Positions 1-9,726 of a DNA stretch of 64,000 nt are shown here, piece by piece. Each line of letters begins with the position of its first letter. Within the stretch, counting starts at the first letter, position 1. Source of the DNA: Cantharellus purpuraceus (lineage: Eukaryota; Basidiomycota; Agaricomycetes; Cantharellales; Hydnaceae); NCBI GenBank assembly GCA_025174535.1, contig JALBUN010000045.1, forward strand, positions 186,001-250,000, given 5' to 3'. A program made the translations under genes and the position numbers. The notes under the pieces are model-generated. The model was not told the DNA's origin. It worked only from the letters and a program-made list of their open reading frames with translations, and did not search any database.

Positions 1-58
1 CACAGGGATCTGGGTGGATCGGATGGGGATCTGGGTGTTACTAAATATAGTCATAACA
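1..58 (-). mobile_element. Edge of a Ty3/Gypsy LTR (first 58 bp, rest lies outside the window)
   Basis: Read on the minus strand, an LTR start of the form TGTTATGACTATATT begins at 58 and runs off the left edge. The same terminus recurs at 12538-12481, where it is the start of the 5' LTR of a Gypsy element, so the two are copies of one family. Several differences between them are C/T or G/A changes, in keeping with CpG decay. Bases 59-63 (gtatc) would be the target-site duplication, but the other side is not visible. Confidence 0.7.
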
Positions 59-180
59 GTATCTCTCCATCAAGGCTGAGGCCTCAGGTCTGTGGATTGA
101 GATGGTTGGGTGCAGTTGGAGTTACACTGGGGGGTCTGGATACATATAAAAGGAGGGGCATGTTGAGGTCTTATCCTCAA

Positions 181-920
181 TGATGTTGAATCCTTTGGCA
201 AATATGAGTGTGGCTGAGCTCAAGCAATTGCTCCTGGCCCAATGGAAAGAAGAGGAGGAAGAATAGAAGTGGAAGGAGGAGGAGGCAGAACAGAGGTGGA
301 AGGAGGAGAAGGAGGTGGAACAGAGACAGAAGGAGGAGGTGGTGGTGGAACAGAGACAGAAGGAGGAGGAGGAGATAGAACAGAGATGGAAGGAGGAGAA
401 GGAAGTGGAGTGGAGACAGAGGGAGGAAGAGGCAAAGGCAGAGTAAGCATGCAAGGTCAAGGAGCTTGCAGCCATGATGGAGGCTGCGAGGCTGAAGGAA
501 GTGGAGGAACAGGCACAAACTAGAGTGACTAGTCAACCAGGGAGTCTGAGCATGCCAATATGGATGCAGACCCCTGAGGTTGTGATTATGTTGGTCACAC
601 AGACAGAGTTGAGCCATCTGACACCTGCTCCACTGGCAGACTCACTGGTGTGTTCGTGACCATGGCTGTTGTTTACAGCAGGTGTGGCCAAAGAAGATGA
701 TGCAGTGGAGGTGGAGAAGGCAGAAGCAGAAGTGGACCCTGATGCAGACATGGAGCTCAACACAAATGTAGAGCCTGAGGTGGGTGTGAATTTCAGGACA
801 GATGTGGTGTCAGTTCACTTATGGAATAGATCCTATAAGCCTGCATGCAATGGTCCTAGCAAACAGACAGTGTGTAATGCAGTTGTTCAGCATGCCAAGA
901 ATTGTCAGGCCAAGGGATAG
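181..920 (+). pseudogene. Relic of an element-associated coiled-coil protein with Glu/Lys-rich repeats
   Basis: From ATG 181 the frame encodes MLNPLANMSVAELKQLLLAQ and then imperfect repeats of the type EQRWKEEE, built on purine-rich GGAGGA-type repeats at 241-430. The frame is interrupted by TAG near 265 and again near 440, then resumes around 474 (AAMMEAARLKEVEEQ), and an acidic tail can be read at about 669-920. No conserved catalytic domain is visible. The setting, between Gypsy LTR sequence and other element debris, suggests a decayed gene carried by or next to retroelements. Function is unknown. The long open frames on the minus strand here are by-products of the purine-rich strand. Confidence 0.4.
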
Positions 921-2255
921 TACTGGGTGATCGGCAAGTGTAATAGTACACTGTGTTTGGTGAGGGTGATTGAAAGGGCACTGTCAAGATGATTTATAGT
1001 GCTCTGTGGTTGGAAGATGAGGATGAGCAAGAGGGATGGTCAAGATGGTAGAACATGCTCTGTGACTGGAAGATGATGTGGAACACAGTTAGGAGGTATG
1101 CAAAAGTTGATTTCAGGAGATACGACCTCTTAGTAGGGGAGAGAAATCTGATTGTTGAACCAAGGTGTTTTACCTCAGTGTAGAGCTGATGGATTGGGAT
1201 GTAGAGCATAGAGCATAGACTTAGAGCATGGACTTTGACTTTAGAGCATTGGCTGAAAACTTGTTGATTGATTCCAAAGGTGAAAACTAGCACCCTTTTA
1301 TATACAAATCCCCAGGGCACAACAACACAATATTCGGAGCAAATGATGTGATATGATGCAAGAAATGCTGATCAAGCCAGCTGACAAAGCATGTGAAGTT
1401 GAACTACTAATGGGGAAATCATGGAGAAATGAAGTGACAGATAGGGGTAATCTTTGTAAGACTAGGAGGTGATGAGTAATAAACAAACCAAAAATAGAAC
1501 AAGGATGAGTAAATCATGAATTAAAAGATGAAACAGGGGTGAGTCATATAAAAGAGCAATAGAAACATCTACCAATACCATCTTCCCTATGGCTCCAAAG
1601 ATAAGTCAACCCTGAGTCACATGAGGACTTCAGTCAGCAACCACAACAAATACTCCTTATTGTCTTAGTGATCCATCTCCATATGGTATCCCATTCCAAG
1701 GATATTCGGTCCCTTTGCCTGACATGATGTAACCTGAGTCAGATTGAAGTGGGAGGATAGGTTGGTGATGGTGACTGAAACTCTACCTCACGTTCAACTC
1801 TTTATCCGTGCTACAATATAGAGGCGAAATGCTGAGGAATGTATATGGTTCAATGGAATTGTGAAAAGAATATGGGATTGCCAATGGCATAAGAGAGACA
1901 TGGTGAGGATCTTGGATGTTGAAAGAGTTTTGGAAGTATTTTGGCACATGGAGGTGCTTAACATGCCCATGGAGCTTGGCATATTTTTGATAGTCCTCCG
2001 TGTCCAGAGACCAGTGTGATGTATTATTAGAAGAGATGTTGGAGAGAGGGATAAAATTGGAAGCCATGTGAATGATGATGAAAGGATCAGTGTGAATAGA
2101 AGGCTGATAATGATTGATGGTGATGAAACATGAGTGATGATTGATGACTAGAAATAGAGACTGAGGCAGAGAGGGAGTTGTGGCGCTATTTAAAGGTTTG
2201 ATACAAAAGATGCTAGCGGTGTTTGACTGTCAAAGTGGTTTGATATACATCCTTG
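921..2255. other. Repeat-derived stretch without a supported gene
   Basis: The sequence is poor in CpG and rich in TG/CA, like the neighbouring decayed elements. A minus-strand ATG frame of 94 codons (2067 to 1783) is the longest with a proper start, but it shows no domain I recognise and no splice structure. I see no RNA gene. Confidence 0.4.
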
Positions 2256-3260
2256 ATGTGTCCCGGCTTGTCAGCAGGGCCTGACCCAACCTTGAATCAT
2301 TATGAGGAGATGGCCTGGGTAGATGCAGTTGAAGCTCACAGACAGGCAGAGCTATATGCTGCTACCACCAAGAACCTTAAGGTCGCAGTCTTCTCATTGA
2401 AGACATACCCAAGTGCTGATACAGAGAAGCGGGAGGCAGAACAGAGGGTCATATGGCGTAAGGTGGAGGATCATCTACTAGCAACTTGTAAAAAGGAGTT
2501 GCATGTTGCCAGGTCAGCAATCAAGCTCCGTAAGTGTGAGATGGAGAAGGCTGCAGTGGAGCAGCAGGACAAGGAGGAGGAGAGGGAAAATTTGGAGACT
2601 GCATCGAAAAGGAGTGGTCCATCCAAGGCTCTGGCTCCAGCAGAGCCATTTGGCAGACCCAGCATAATATGTGACTTGTGTCATGATGCAGGCATGGGAT
2701 GTGTGTGGCCCACTGGTCCAACCCATCGACTTTGGTCCTGCAATCATTGTCAGGGTCAGAAAGGAGGATGTAGGATCAATGGCAAGTTTGATCCTGAGCA
2801 TCAAGCCCCAACCAGTGATACAAGGTGGGGTGGAGAAGGAATCAGAGGGTTGTCTGACCAAAAGGCAGTGGATGGAGGCAGGTGCTGTGGTGGCTGGAGG
2901 TAGTGGTGTTGGATTGGAGGGAGTGACGACTGGGGCAGGTATGGGGCACATTTCCATGCCCAGCAGTACCATAGGCCAGCTTATTAGGCTGGTCAACATG
3001 CAGTTAGAGCATCTCCAGCAGATGGAAGGTTTGTTAGTGGACTTGGTGAAGATGATGAAACAGAAGGAGGTACTGGAGGGGTGATGGACTGCCAAGCTGC
3101 ATCGACTGCAGAAGTTCATGGCCTCCCTGGACAGGATTCAGACATGGGGGATGAAAAGGACTGGGTGTTGGATGTGGAGAGTGATGATGAGTCAGAGATG
3201 GCATTGGAGACAGAGGCTGAGGTAGACAAGGGGAAGGGAAAAAGGAAACATGATATATAA
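2256..3260 (+). pseudogene. Relic of an element-associated protein with a Zn2Cys6-spaced cysteine motif
   Basis: An ATG at 2256 (a TTG precedes it) opens a 216-codon frame. The first 110 or so residues are helical and charged (for example AWVDAVEAHRQAELYA). At nt 2672-2775 come six cysteines spaced C-x2-C-x6-C-x12-C-x2-C-x6-C, the spacing of fungal Zn(II)2Cys6 clusters, though few basic residues lie between them as a DNA-binding cluster would need. The frame stops at 2903. Downstream coding potential continues in other frames: a helical segment around 2980-3080 and an acidic, then basic tail to about 3260. This points to at least two frameshifts. Surrounded by LTR elements, it is probably a decayed element-associated gene. 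Function is unknown. Confidence 0.45.
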
Positions 3261-3466
3261 CTTATAAAAATGATTTTGATTTTGATTGTAATGTTTCAGA
3301 GCAGACTTAAGAATAGCAGAAGTTTTGACTTGTAAATTGGAAGGAGAAAAAACAGGGTGGAGTGAGGTTTTTGGATGTCAGGTAGACTTGTAGTTCTTCT
3401 CTGTGAAATGTAATGAAACAATGGTGTGGAATAATAGGATCAGAGTCAGTGATAGAACTTAAAGAT

Positions 3467-3745
3467 TCATAAGAGGACCAGGTTTGTCTGGATAAGCAGA
3501 GTGAAAATCAGAGATGGATTTGGATGTGTGATTGAGTTTGGATGCAGAGATCCATGAAGCTCCTCATTGGTGCCTTTGTATCCAGTCCATTTGACTAGGT
3601 ACTGGAGCTTGCACTTGTACTGATGATCAATCTTCAAGTCAAGGATCTTGGATATCTCATATTCATTATCTCCCTCAATAATGATTGGAGGGGGTGCAGA
3701 TTGGGTGCAGCTGGGGATCTTGTTTGTAGTAGCAGGTTCAAGCAT
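3467..3745 (-). pseudogene. Chromodomain and pol C-terminus of the decayed chromovirus
   Basis: The frame has a chromodomain signature around EYEISKILDLKI followed by LQYLVKWTGYKGTNEE, matching the beta-strand plus KW-x-G-Y pattern that targets chromovirus integrases to methylated histone H3. The domain normally ends with a W-E-P helix, and here the text becomes atypical after TNEE, so the C-terminus is degraded. The protein was part of the integrase of the surrounding element. Confidence 0.8.
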
Positions 3746-4150
3746 TGATATATGGAAGACTGGGTGAACTGCTCAGAAGTGGTCAGGGAGTCAGAGGGTG
3801 AAGGACTTACTACCTGCATGAGTGATGACCTCATAAGGACCTAACTATTTCTTGGAGAGTTTCTTTGATAGATGGGTGGTCCAGAAGTGTTTGGCCTTGA
3901 CGAATACTTTGTCTCCAATCTGCAGGTCCACAGCCAGGGTACAGCGTTGGTCTGCAGAGACTTGATATCATTTCTGGGCATTGGAGATGGCTTCTTGGAG
4001 ATGTTGGTGTAGTTGGTCAAGGTTGGTTATGAATTGGCAGGCTTTGGTTGAGGTGAGTTCCTTCTCAGGGTGGATGGGGATGTTCAGATGGTAGCCTTTA
4101 TTAGTGAAGAAGGGGGAGATGCCAATAGTCATGTTCAGAGCATTGTTATA

Positions 4151-4712
4151 GACACTTGTTCAGAATGATGCTGTTATATAATATTCTGATGTATACAAGA
4201 TGTACATCAGAATATATGAGATATACATCAGAATTTTAATAATAATCATAAAAATAGGGAGTTACAATCTGGATATCTTTAAAGATTTTGGATATCCAAG
4301 TTTTTTTTGGATATCTTAAATTTTTATAAATATAAATATATGTTTCATATTTTGGTGAACTTTGGGAGATGGGATGTTTGTTATGGATGAACATAATTAT
4401 TTATATGAATATAACAGTAATGTATATATTAATATTATTGGTATAATAGAGAATATTTAGATATACAAATGCCAGGTGAGGATTCAAGGTACATTAGATT
4501 ATTTGACCAGTATAGTACAAGAAAGAATGAGTGAAAGAAATTAAGTGTAGCAGGAGTAGAATATTCCCTTGAAGCAGTTGCCACCAGTAAATGAAAAAAA
4601 AAAAAATTATTTTTGAGAATCATGTCAAAATATGTTTTAATATAAGTATATTATATAAAATTTGAGGAAATGGTTTGTATATACATATTTAATGTATTTC
4701 TGAACAAGTGTC
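4151..4712. mobile_element. 562-bp AT-rich MITE with 15-bp terminal inverted repeats
   Basis: The ends are GACACTTGTTCAGAA (4151-4165) and its exact reverse complement (4698-4712). The inside is strongly AT-rich and has no coding potential for a transposase, as expected for a non-autonomous DNA transposon. It sits inside the integrase frame. Removing it with one copy of ATA (TAT on the coding strand) rejoins the frame to give EFAYNNALNMTIG, the known pattern of this integrase region. The duplication can be read as TA or as ATA/TAT, so a Tc1/mariner-like origin is possible but not proven. Confidence 0.9.
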
Positions 4713-4805
4713 ATAAGCAAACTCTGTGATTGGAAGTAGATCAGCCTAGTTGTCTGGTTGATAGTTACAATGCACTCAGAGATGTTGTTCCAGGGACTGA
4801 TTCAT

Positions 4806-5186
4806 TCATTCTGTTTGTCCATCTCCCTTGGGATGGTATCTGGAGGTGAAATGAAGCTTCATGTCAAGAGCCTTTCCTAATGTGCAGAAGAAGGAGGACA
4901 CAAACCCTGAGCCCCAATTGGATGTGACATGTAATGGGACTCCATGTTTAGAGAAAATGTGGAGAACAAACAACTTAGCTAGTAAGGTGGAGGTGATGGT
5001 GTCATGTATCAGAATGAATAGTGACTGTTTAGTGAATCTGTCAACAATCACAAGTATAGTGTCATATCCAAGCAATGGGGGGAGCTTCTCTATGAAATCC
5101 ATGAAGATGGAGTTCCATGGTTGCTCTGGAACCAGAAGCTGCTTAAGCATTCCATAGGGTTTGTGCCTTTGTGATTTTGAACACAT
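4806..5186 (-). pseudogene. Integrase catalytic core of the decayed chromovirus
   Basis: The 126-codon open frame shows the rve integrase fold: SIFMDFIEKLPP followed by YDTILVIVDRFTKQSLFI holds the first catalytic Asp. The second motif, normally V-S-D-R-G-S-x-F, reads VTSNWGSGF here, so the second catalytic Asp is lost. Y-H-P-x-x-D-G-Q-T-E is present at the end (YHPKGDGQTE). Arg-to-Gln/Trp style changes fit CpG transitions. Confidence 0.85.
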
Positions 5187-5659
5187 ACATGTGGTACAGA
5201 GTTACAGTAGTGTTGAATATACTCTTGCATTTTTGGCCATATATAGTCTCATCAGATTAACCCTTGTGTGTGGTTTTGTCTGAAATGGCCAGAGATCAGA
5301 TGATCGTGGTAGTACTGCAAAACTCAGAGTCAGAGACCATTGGCATTGGGGATGTATATCTGGTCATTATGTTAGAGGTGTCCTTCAGGGTCAAGCAATC
5401 ACTTTGAATTGGAAGGGTCATCCAAGTGTTTAACTGCAACAGGATTGGATTGGAGTGATGAGTGGATGTCAGATTGGGGTTGGTCAATGTCCATGATGAT
5501 GACAGCTTGGAGGGTGGGAGTCATGAGGGTAGATGCTCATAGGGATAATGCCAACTGCTCATTAGTGAACACAGGATGAAAGTTGTGTGGATTTACAGTA
5601 GCATAGTTACTACTCTGTCTACATTCATCAGTGAAATTCCATTGGGTACCTGTCCTAGT

Positions 5660-6440
5660 AAGCCAGGTGAATGAAGTGTTATTAGAAGTTGGCGAACTCT
5701 AGGAAGGACTGTATGTCTTTGACTTTCCATGGTTCTGGCCATTCCTGTATGACTTTGACCTTGTCATCAGACATTGTCAGTCTTGCAGGGGAGAGGATAT
5801 AGCCTAGATACTTGATGGAGTCAGAGTGGAATTTGCACTTGTTGGCACAGGTGAAGAGGCCATGTTGGTGGAGACATTGGAGTACCTCCCAGACATGTGT
5901 CCAATGCTCATCTTCATTGTCCAAATATACCAAAATGTCATCCAAGTAAATGAGGATGGTAACAGCAGGGAGATTGGCAAAGGTATCATTCATGAACCAC
6001 TGGAAGGCAGCCAGGACATCGGTTATTCCAAAGGGCATGACACAACATTCAAAAAACCCATATTGAGTGTGGAAAGTTTTCCACTTGTTGCCTTCTTGGA
6101 TATGGACTAGATGATAGGCATGTCAGAGATTTATTTTGGAATAGATCTTAGCTTTTCACAGACTCTTGAGCAGGTCTGCAGTACAGGGTATTGGGTACCA
6201 GTCTTTCTTGGTGATCTTGTTGAGTCCATGGAAATCAACACATAAATGGAGTGATCTGTCTTTCTTATGAACAAATAGGACCAGAGCCCCGTGGGGGGAT
6301 AGGGATGGGTGGATGAAGCCCATGGCCAAGTTCTCATCTATGGATGTTCAGAGAGCCAGTAGCTCTTTTTGGGATAGCAAGTAGATAGGTCCAAGCAGAG
6401 GGGTGGAGTTGTCATCCAACTCAATCTTAAGATCGTACAG
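5660..6440 (-). pseudogene. Reverse transcriptase of the decayed chromovirus
   Basis: An open piece at 6038-5682 carries MPFGITDVLAAFQWFMND and the catalytic YLDD box (ILIYLDDILVYLDN). The upstream part (6440-6040) is readable only through frame changes and stops, for example GALVLFVHKKD and YSKIDL-like text. Compared with the copy at 10575-9727, Arg codons have repeatedly become Gln, Trp, Cys or stop through CG-to-TG/CA changes. The catalytic motif itself is intact here, unlike in the younger copy. Confidence 0.88.
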
Positions 6441-6511
6441 TCAGTGTTCCTGTAAATGTGTCTTAGTTCACACCATTGCACAGAACTCAACCAAGTATAT
6501 TAGTTAGGCGA

Positions 6512-6727
6512 TGTGTTGTACAGTGTGGTAGTTAACTAAGTTCTATCTACTACATGTGGACCCACACATGTGCTTGGGTCCACTGGATTACATAATAACT
6601 ATTTCATATGCACCCATAGGGTGCATATATCTACCAAGAAGACAGCATTCCTTAATGGAATGCTGCATACATTAATTATGACTATATAACTACATACTAT
6701 AGTAAGTAAGTACCCTGGGTACTTACA
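6512..6727 (-). mobile_element. 3' LTR of a second retroelement, packed with hairpins
   Basis: Read on the minus strand the LTR starts TGTAAGTACCC at 6727, directly after a polypurine tract, and ends in an ACA near 6512-6514, where Gypsy reverse-transcriptase sequence resumes. Within about 170 bp it has four hairpins: 6706-6715/6717-6726, 6643-6651/6657-6665, 6606-6615/6619-6628 and 6556-6564/6575-6583. I could not find a matching 5' LTR in the window, so the element is truncated. The type (Copia or non-autonomous) is not certain. Confidence 0.65.
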
Positions 6728-6741
6728 CCCTCCCCTTTTTG
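6728..6741 (-). promoter_or_regulatory. Polypurine tract of the LTR element
   Basis: On the minus strand the run AAAAAGGGGAGGG lies immediately before the LTR start TGTAAG at 6727. This is the standard position and composition of the plus-strand primer of LTR retrotransposons and fixes the orientation and the inner border of the LTR. Confidence 0.75.
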
Positions 6742-6769
6742 AATGAGACATGATCTCATTCAGTACTTC

Positions 6770-8207
6770 TTAATCATACAGCTCCTTATGAAGCTGTTCT
6801 GATGAGTTGGTGTCCATATGGTCATCTTGTTCATATGGTTCTGGAGGGGGATGGCTCTCAGTTGCCCCTGACGTGGTTGTGGTATCCTCATCCACTTGAA
6901 TGGATGAGGAGGATGCAATGGCTACTGCAGCATCCTGATTGAGTTCATGATTAAGTTGATCGTGGCCTAAACGCTCAGCAAGAGAGCATTTAGCAAACTC
7001 CTCTAATATAGCAGTGCGATTGGGGGTGATGCCTCCCAATTGCCCAAACCAGAGCACAAGCTCTAATTCAGTATGTTCTTTGGGGGAGTGATTCCCCCAA
7101 TCATACACTCCAGTGACTGAAGCGCAAAAGGTGTCACCAAGAGTTGGTGAGAACTTTTGACCACTGGTCAATAATCCCCAGTGGCCAGGATTCTGGAACA
7201 TAGTCCAGAGGTTCTTCTTAATTGCAGAAGAACCCTTCTTGGGAGTGGCCTTTTGTAGCCACATCCAGACATCCACATCAGACAAGTTCATAGTACCATC
7301 TGACTCCTGTCGGATGGATGGGGGGACCCCATTAGGGTTTACTTGCCACCCCTGTATGAGGGCAAGTGTGTCTACTGGTGTGGTCAGTAGAGTGATGATA
7401 AGACTCATATTATCAACATGAGCCAGCAGAGTCATTCTCTTGATGACTCTGTGCATTGGTACAGCCCGTTCTGCAAACAGCATGGCCAATGTCTTTTTAT
7501 GGAGTGATATGAACTCTGGAGTGTCCATATCACAGATGTCAAACCAGTCTGCCCTGATAGGGATGGACTTGCCCAGAGGTCACAGCAGGTGGCCAGTGAC
7601 TGCTCTGGGAGGGTCAGCCACAGTCATGAACCATGGTGCCCATTTGGGGAATGATTTCCCCACATTGGCATGCTTGAGAGCATGCCTGAAATCATCCCAG
7701 CATTTGTGATAATTTGTACACTGGGCTTCTTCCAGCATCTTCAACACTGGGTCTTTTAAGGTATGGCTGGCATCACCAGCCATATATTCCTTTCAAAGCC
7801 AATCAATCTCAGCTTTGATTTCTGATAGGGCAAACTCAAAGAGTTTGCCTGGTTGCTTAGCACCCTTGGGGATGCTAGCCAGGAGGAGACCATGATCATG
7901 GTCATATCCTTCCCAGATTGGGTCGGTGTTGTCCCAATCTTGACCCTCAAACCCTCGATGGTCAACCCAAGGCAATTTGCTTGGGAGATCGTCCTCTTTG
8001 GTGAGATCGATTGTTTCCTGTGATGATGAAGCCACGGGTTGTGATGGCATAATGGCAGGCAATGATTTGCCTGCCATAGCATGCAATAGCAATACTGCTG
8101 GGGCCAAGCGCACCATTGTAAGCTTGGTCTTGAATGTAGAAAGTGCTCTATCAGCAGCCTCCTTCAGTGTTTTTAACTCGTCTGTATGGGAACCACCTTT
8201 TCCCTAT
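6770..8207 (-). pseudogene. Unidentified retroelement ORF (about 475 codons) broken by two TGA codons
   Basis: One reading frame runs on the minus strand from about 8207, where it is cut off, to the stop at 6770. It is interrupted only by two TGA codons: at about 7792 (IDWL stop KEYMAG) and about 7580 (HLL stop PLGKS). Both are explained by CGA to TGA changes at CpG. Recognisable text includes ETIDLTKEDDLP (SUMO-interaction-like acidic stretch), WDDFRHALKHANVGK and GHWGLLTSGQKFSPTLGDTF. I see no protease, polymerase, integrase or zinc-knuckle motif. It ends 29 bp before the polypurine tract, in the place of an LTR element's last ORF. It may be a gag-like or accessory protein of a non-autonomous element. 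Confidence 0.6.
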
Positions 8208-8209
8208 CA

Positions 8210-9616
8210 AATTCCATTTATGCAGCACCAATGTGCTATTCTTTGCTTTTCCATTCCTAAATATCAGCATACATTTGATGCTTGTACCTGGAATGGACTT
8301 ATATAAATATTCTCTATTTTTCCATATTTTTTCAGGAATATTCCATGCAGAACTCGGCTCAGAATCATTTATTTCTGCTGTGCTACAGTTGTGGACCCAT
8401 AGGCGCCCACAAACCTTCCCACAGCCGGCTCTCCCCTTTTGGACCAGGCATTTGGCCTGAATTCAAGCTCAGATGTCTCTGATCAATAAATATTCTGTAA
8501 CTTAACAACCACAGCCTCTCAGGGCACTATTTTCCATGCAGATCATCACCTGAGATGTGGCTATCCATGGCTGTCCAAACCAGTGCAGAAAACAGGGTGG
8601 ACACCCTTCTTTTTGCCTGATCAGTGCCTAGTTCAGGGATCAGATCAGCTGATGGGTGATCAAATCAGCTGATTGCCTTGGAATATTCTACCCCTTTCCA
8701 TAACATTCTAGCTGTTTCCCTCTATTATTAGATAGAACTTTCCAGAACCATTATTCAGCTCATGATCAGTGTTAGTCCAGTGATCAGAACCTGTGATTGG
8801 CTTGGAATATTCTACCCCTTTCTTCCACCTTCCACAACCTTCCAGTAGCTTCCATCTATTAATAGGTAGAATATTCCAGAACCATTACTCAGCCCCTGTA
8901 AATACAATATATAAGGAGGCCATTCTGCCTCTGAAAGAATAACATATCAACATATTCTACCCATCTTCTGCACACCAGTGTGACTAGAGTGACATACAGT
9001 GTCATCCTCTATCTCAGTAACTGTTGATTACCAGTTCAAGGATCTTTTACAGTTGTGTAACTGTACTTGATTGCACTCGAAGTAGTGATATTCCTGCTTT
9101 GGGCATGAGTGTAGTATCTGCCTCACGTGACTACAAATCTACAGGGTGAGATTGTCTGTCGATAGTCCTGCCATTAGTGCCCTTGTTTAAGTTACTAGTG
9201 TGTACTGCCTTTGCAGAGCATTAGAAGCTTGAACTCGTGTGAAGCAGTTGCTAGACTACTTCACATATCGCTGTTACCCGCTTCTGAGTGCCACTGGTTG
9301 GACGGTTGGATTCATCCACCTACTTCCTTTAGCCTCTAAGTGCATTCCCATCTTTTTGGAATATCTGGACCCCTAAGCGTCCGTGAACTCTAGACTCTGG
9401 AAGTCTTATTCATTTCTTGCTGCTAAGAAACGTATTACCTTTCTGCGTATAGTCTGCATTGACCAATACAAAGGATTGTAACCAAAGTACAAACGTTAAA
9501 TTGTTTCTGGAGTTGTGCTGCAGCAGGGTTTGATATTGTTCTCAGCTGTTCATTCACAGAATTGTGGTGATTTAGAGTTTGCCCTAACACCATAATTTTG
9601 CGGGTTCCAAAACAGG
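8210..9616 (+). mobile_element. LTR-like block with duplicated promoter segment
   Basis: This non-coding stretch separates two minus-strand element fragments. It contains two imperfect direct copies of a segment starting GATTG-CTTGGAATATTCTACCCCTTTC (8671 and 8795, about 90-100 bp each), and then a TATATAA at 8908-8914, as in an LTR promoter. It ends where the Gypsy RNase H frame is cut (about 9616). The borders of an LTR are not certain, although TG-rich text near 8375 is a possible start. No protein frame is convincing. Confidence 0.4.
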
Positions 9617-9726
9617 ACAATGCCAGCTGCTCATTAGTGAACACAGGACAAAAGTTGTGTGGGTTTACAGTGGCGTAGTCACTATTCCCCTCTTTAGGGT
9701 AGACATCCCAGTGTCTAGTTAACGTG

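Larger units (their letters stand above)
3467..6505 (-). mobile_element. CpG-decayed Ty3/Gypsy chromovirus (pol part)
   Basis: On the minus strand the order is reverse transcriptase (about 6440-5660), RNase H/linker (5660-5190), integrase core (5186-4806), integrase C-terminal region split by a MITE (4151-4712), and chromodomain (3745-3467). This is the Ty3-type pol order with the C-terminal chromodomain typical of chromoviruses. Stop codons and frameshifts occur throughout, so it is not autonomous. Compared with the second copy at 9617-12538, most CpG sites here have become TpG or CpA. The upstream end is cut by a different LTR ending near 6512. No gag is present next to it. Confidence 0.88.

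Noticed and set aside
177..617. Long minus-strand frames over a purine-rich repeat
   Set aside because: They are low-complexity Leu/Pro/Ser text produced by the repeat on the other strand and have no independent coding signs.
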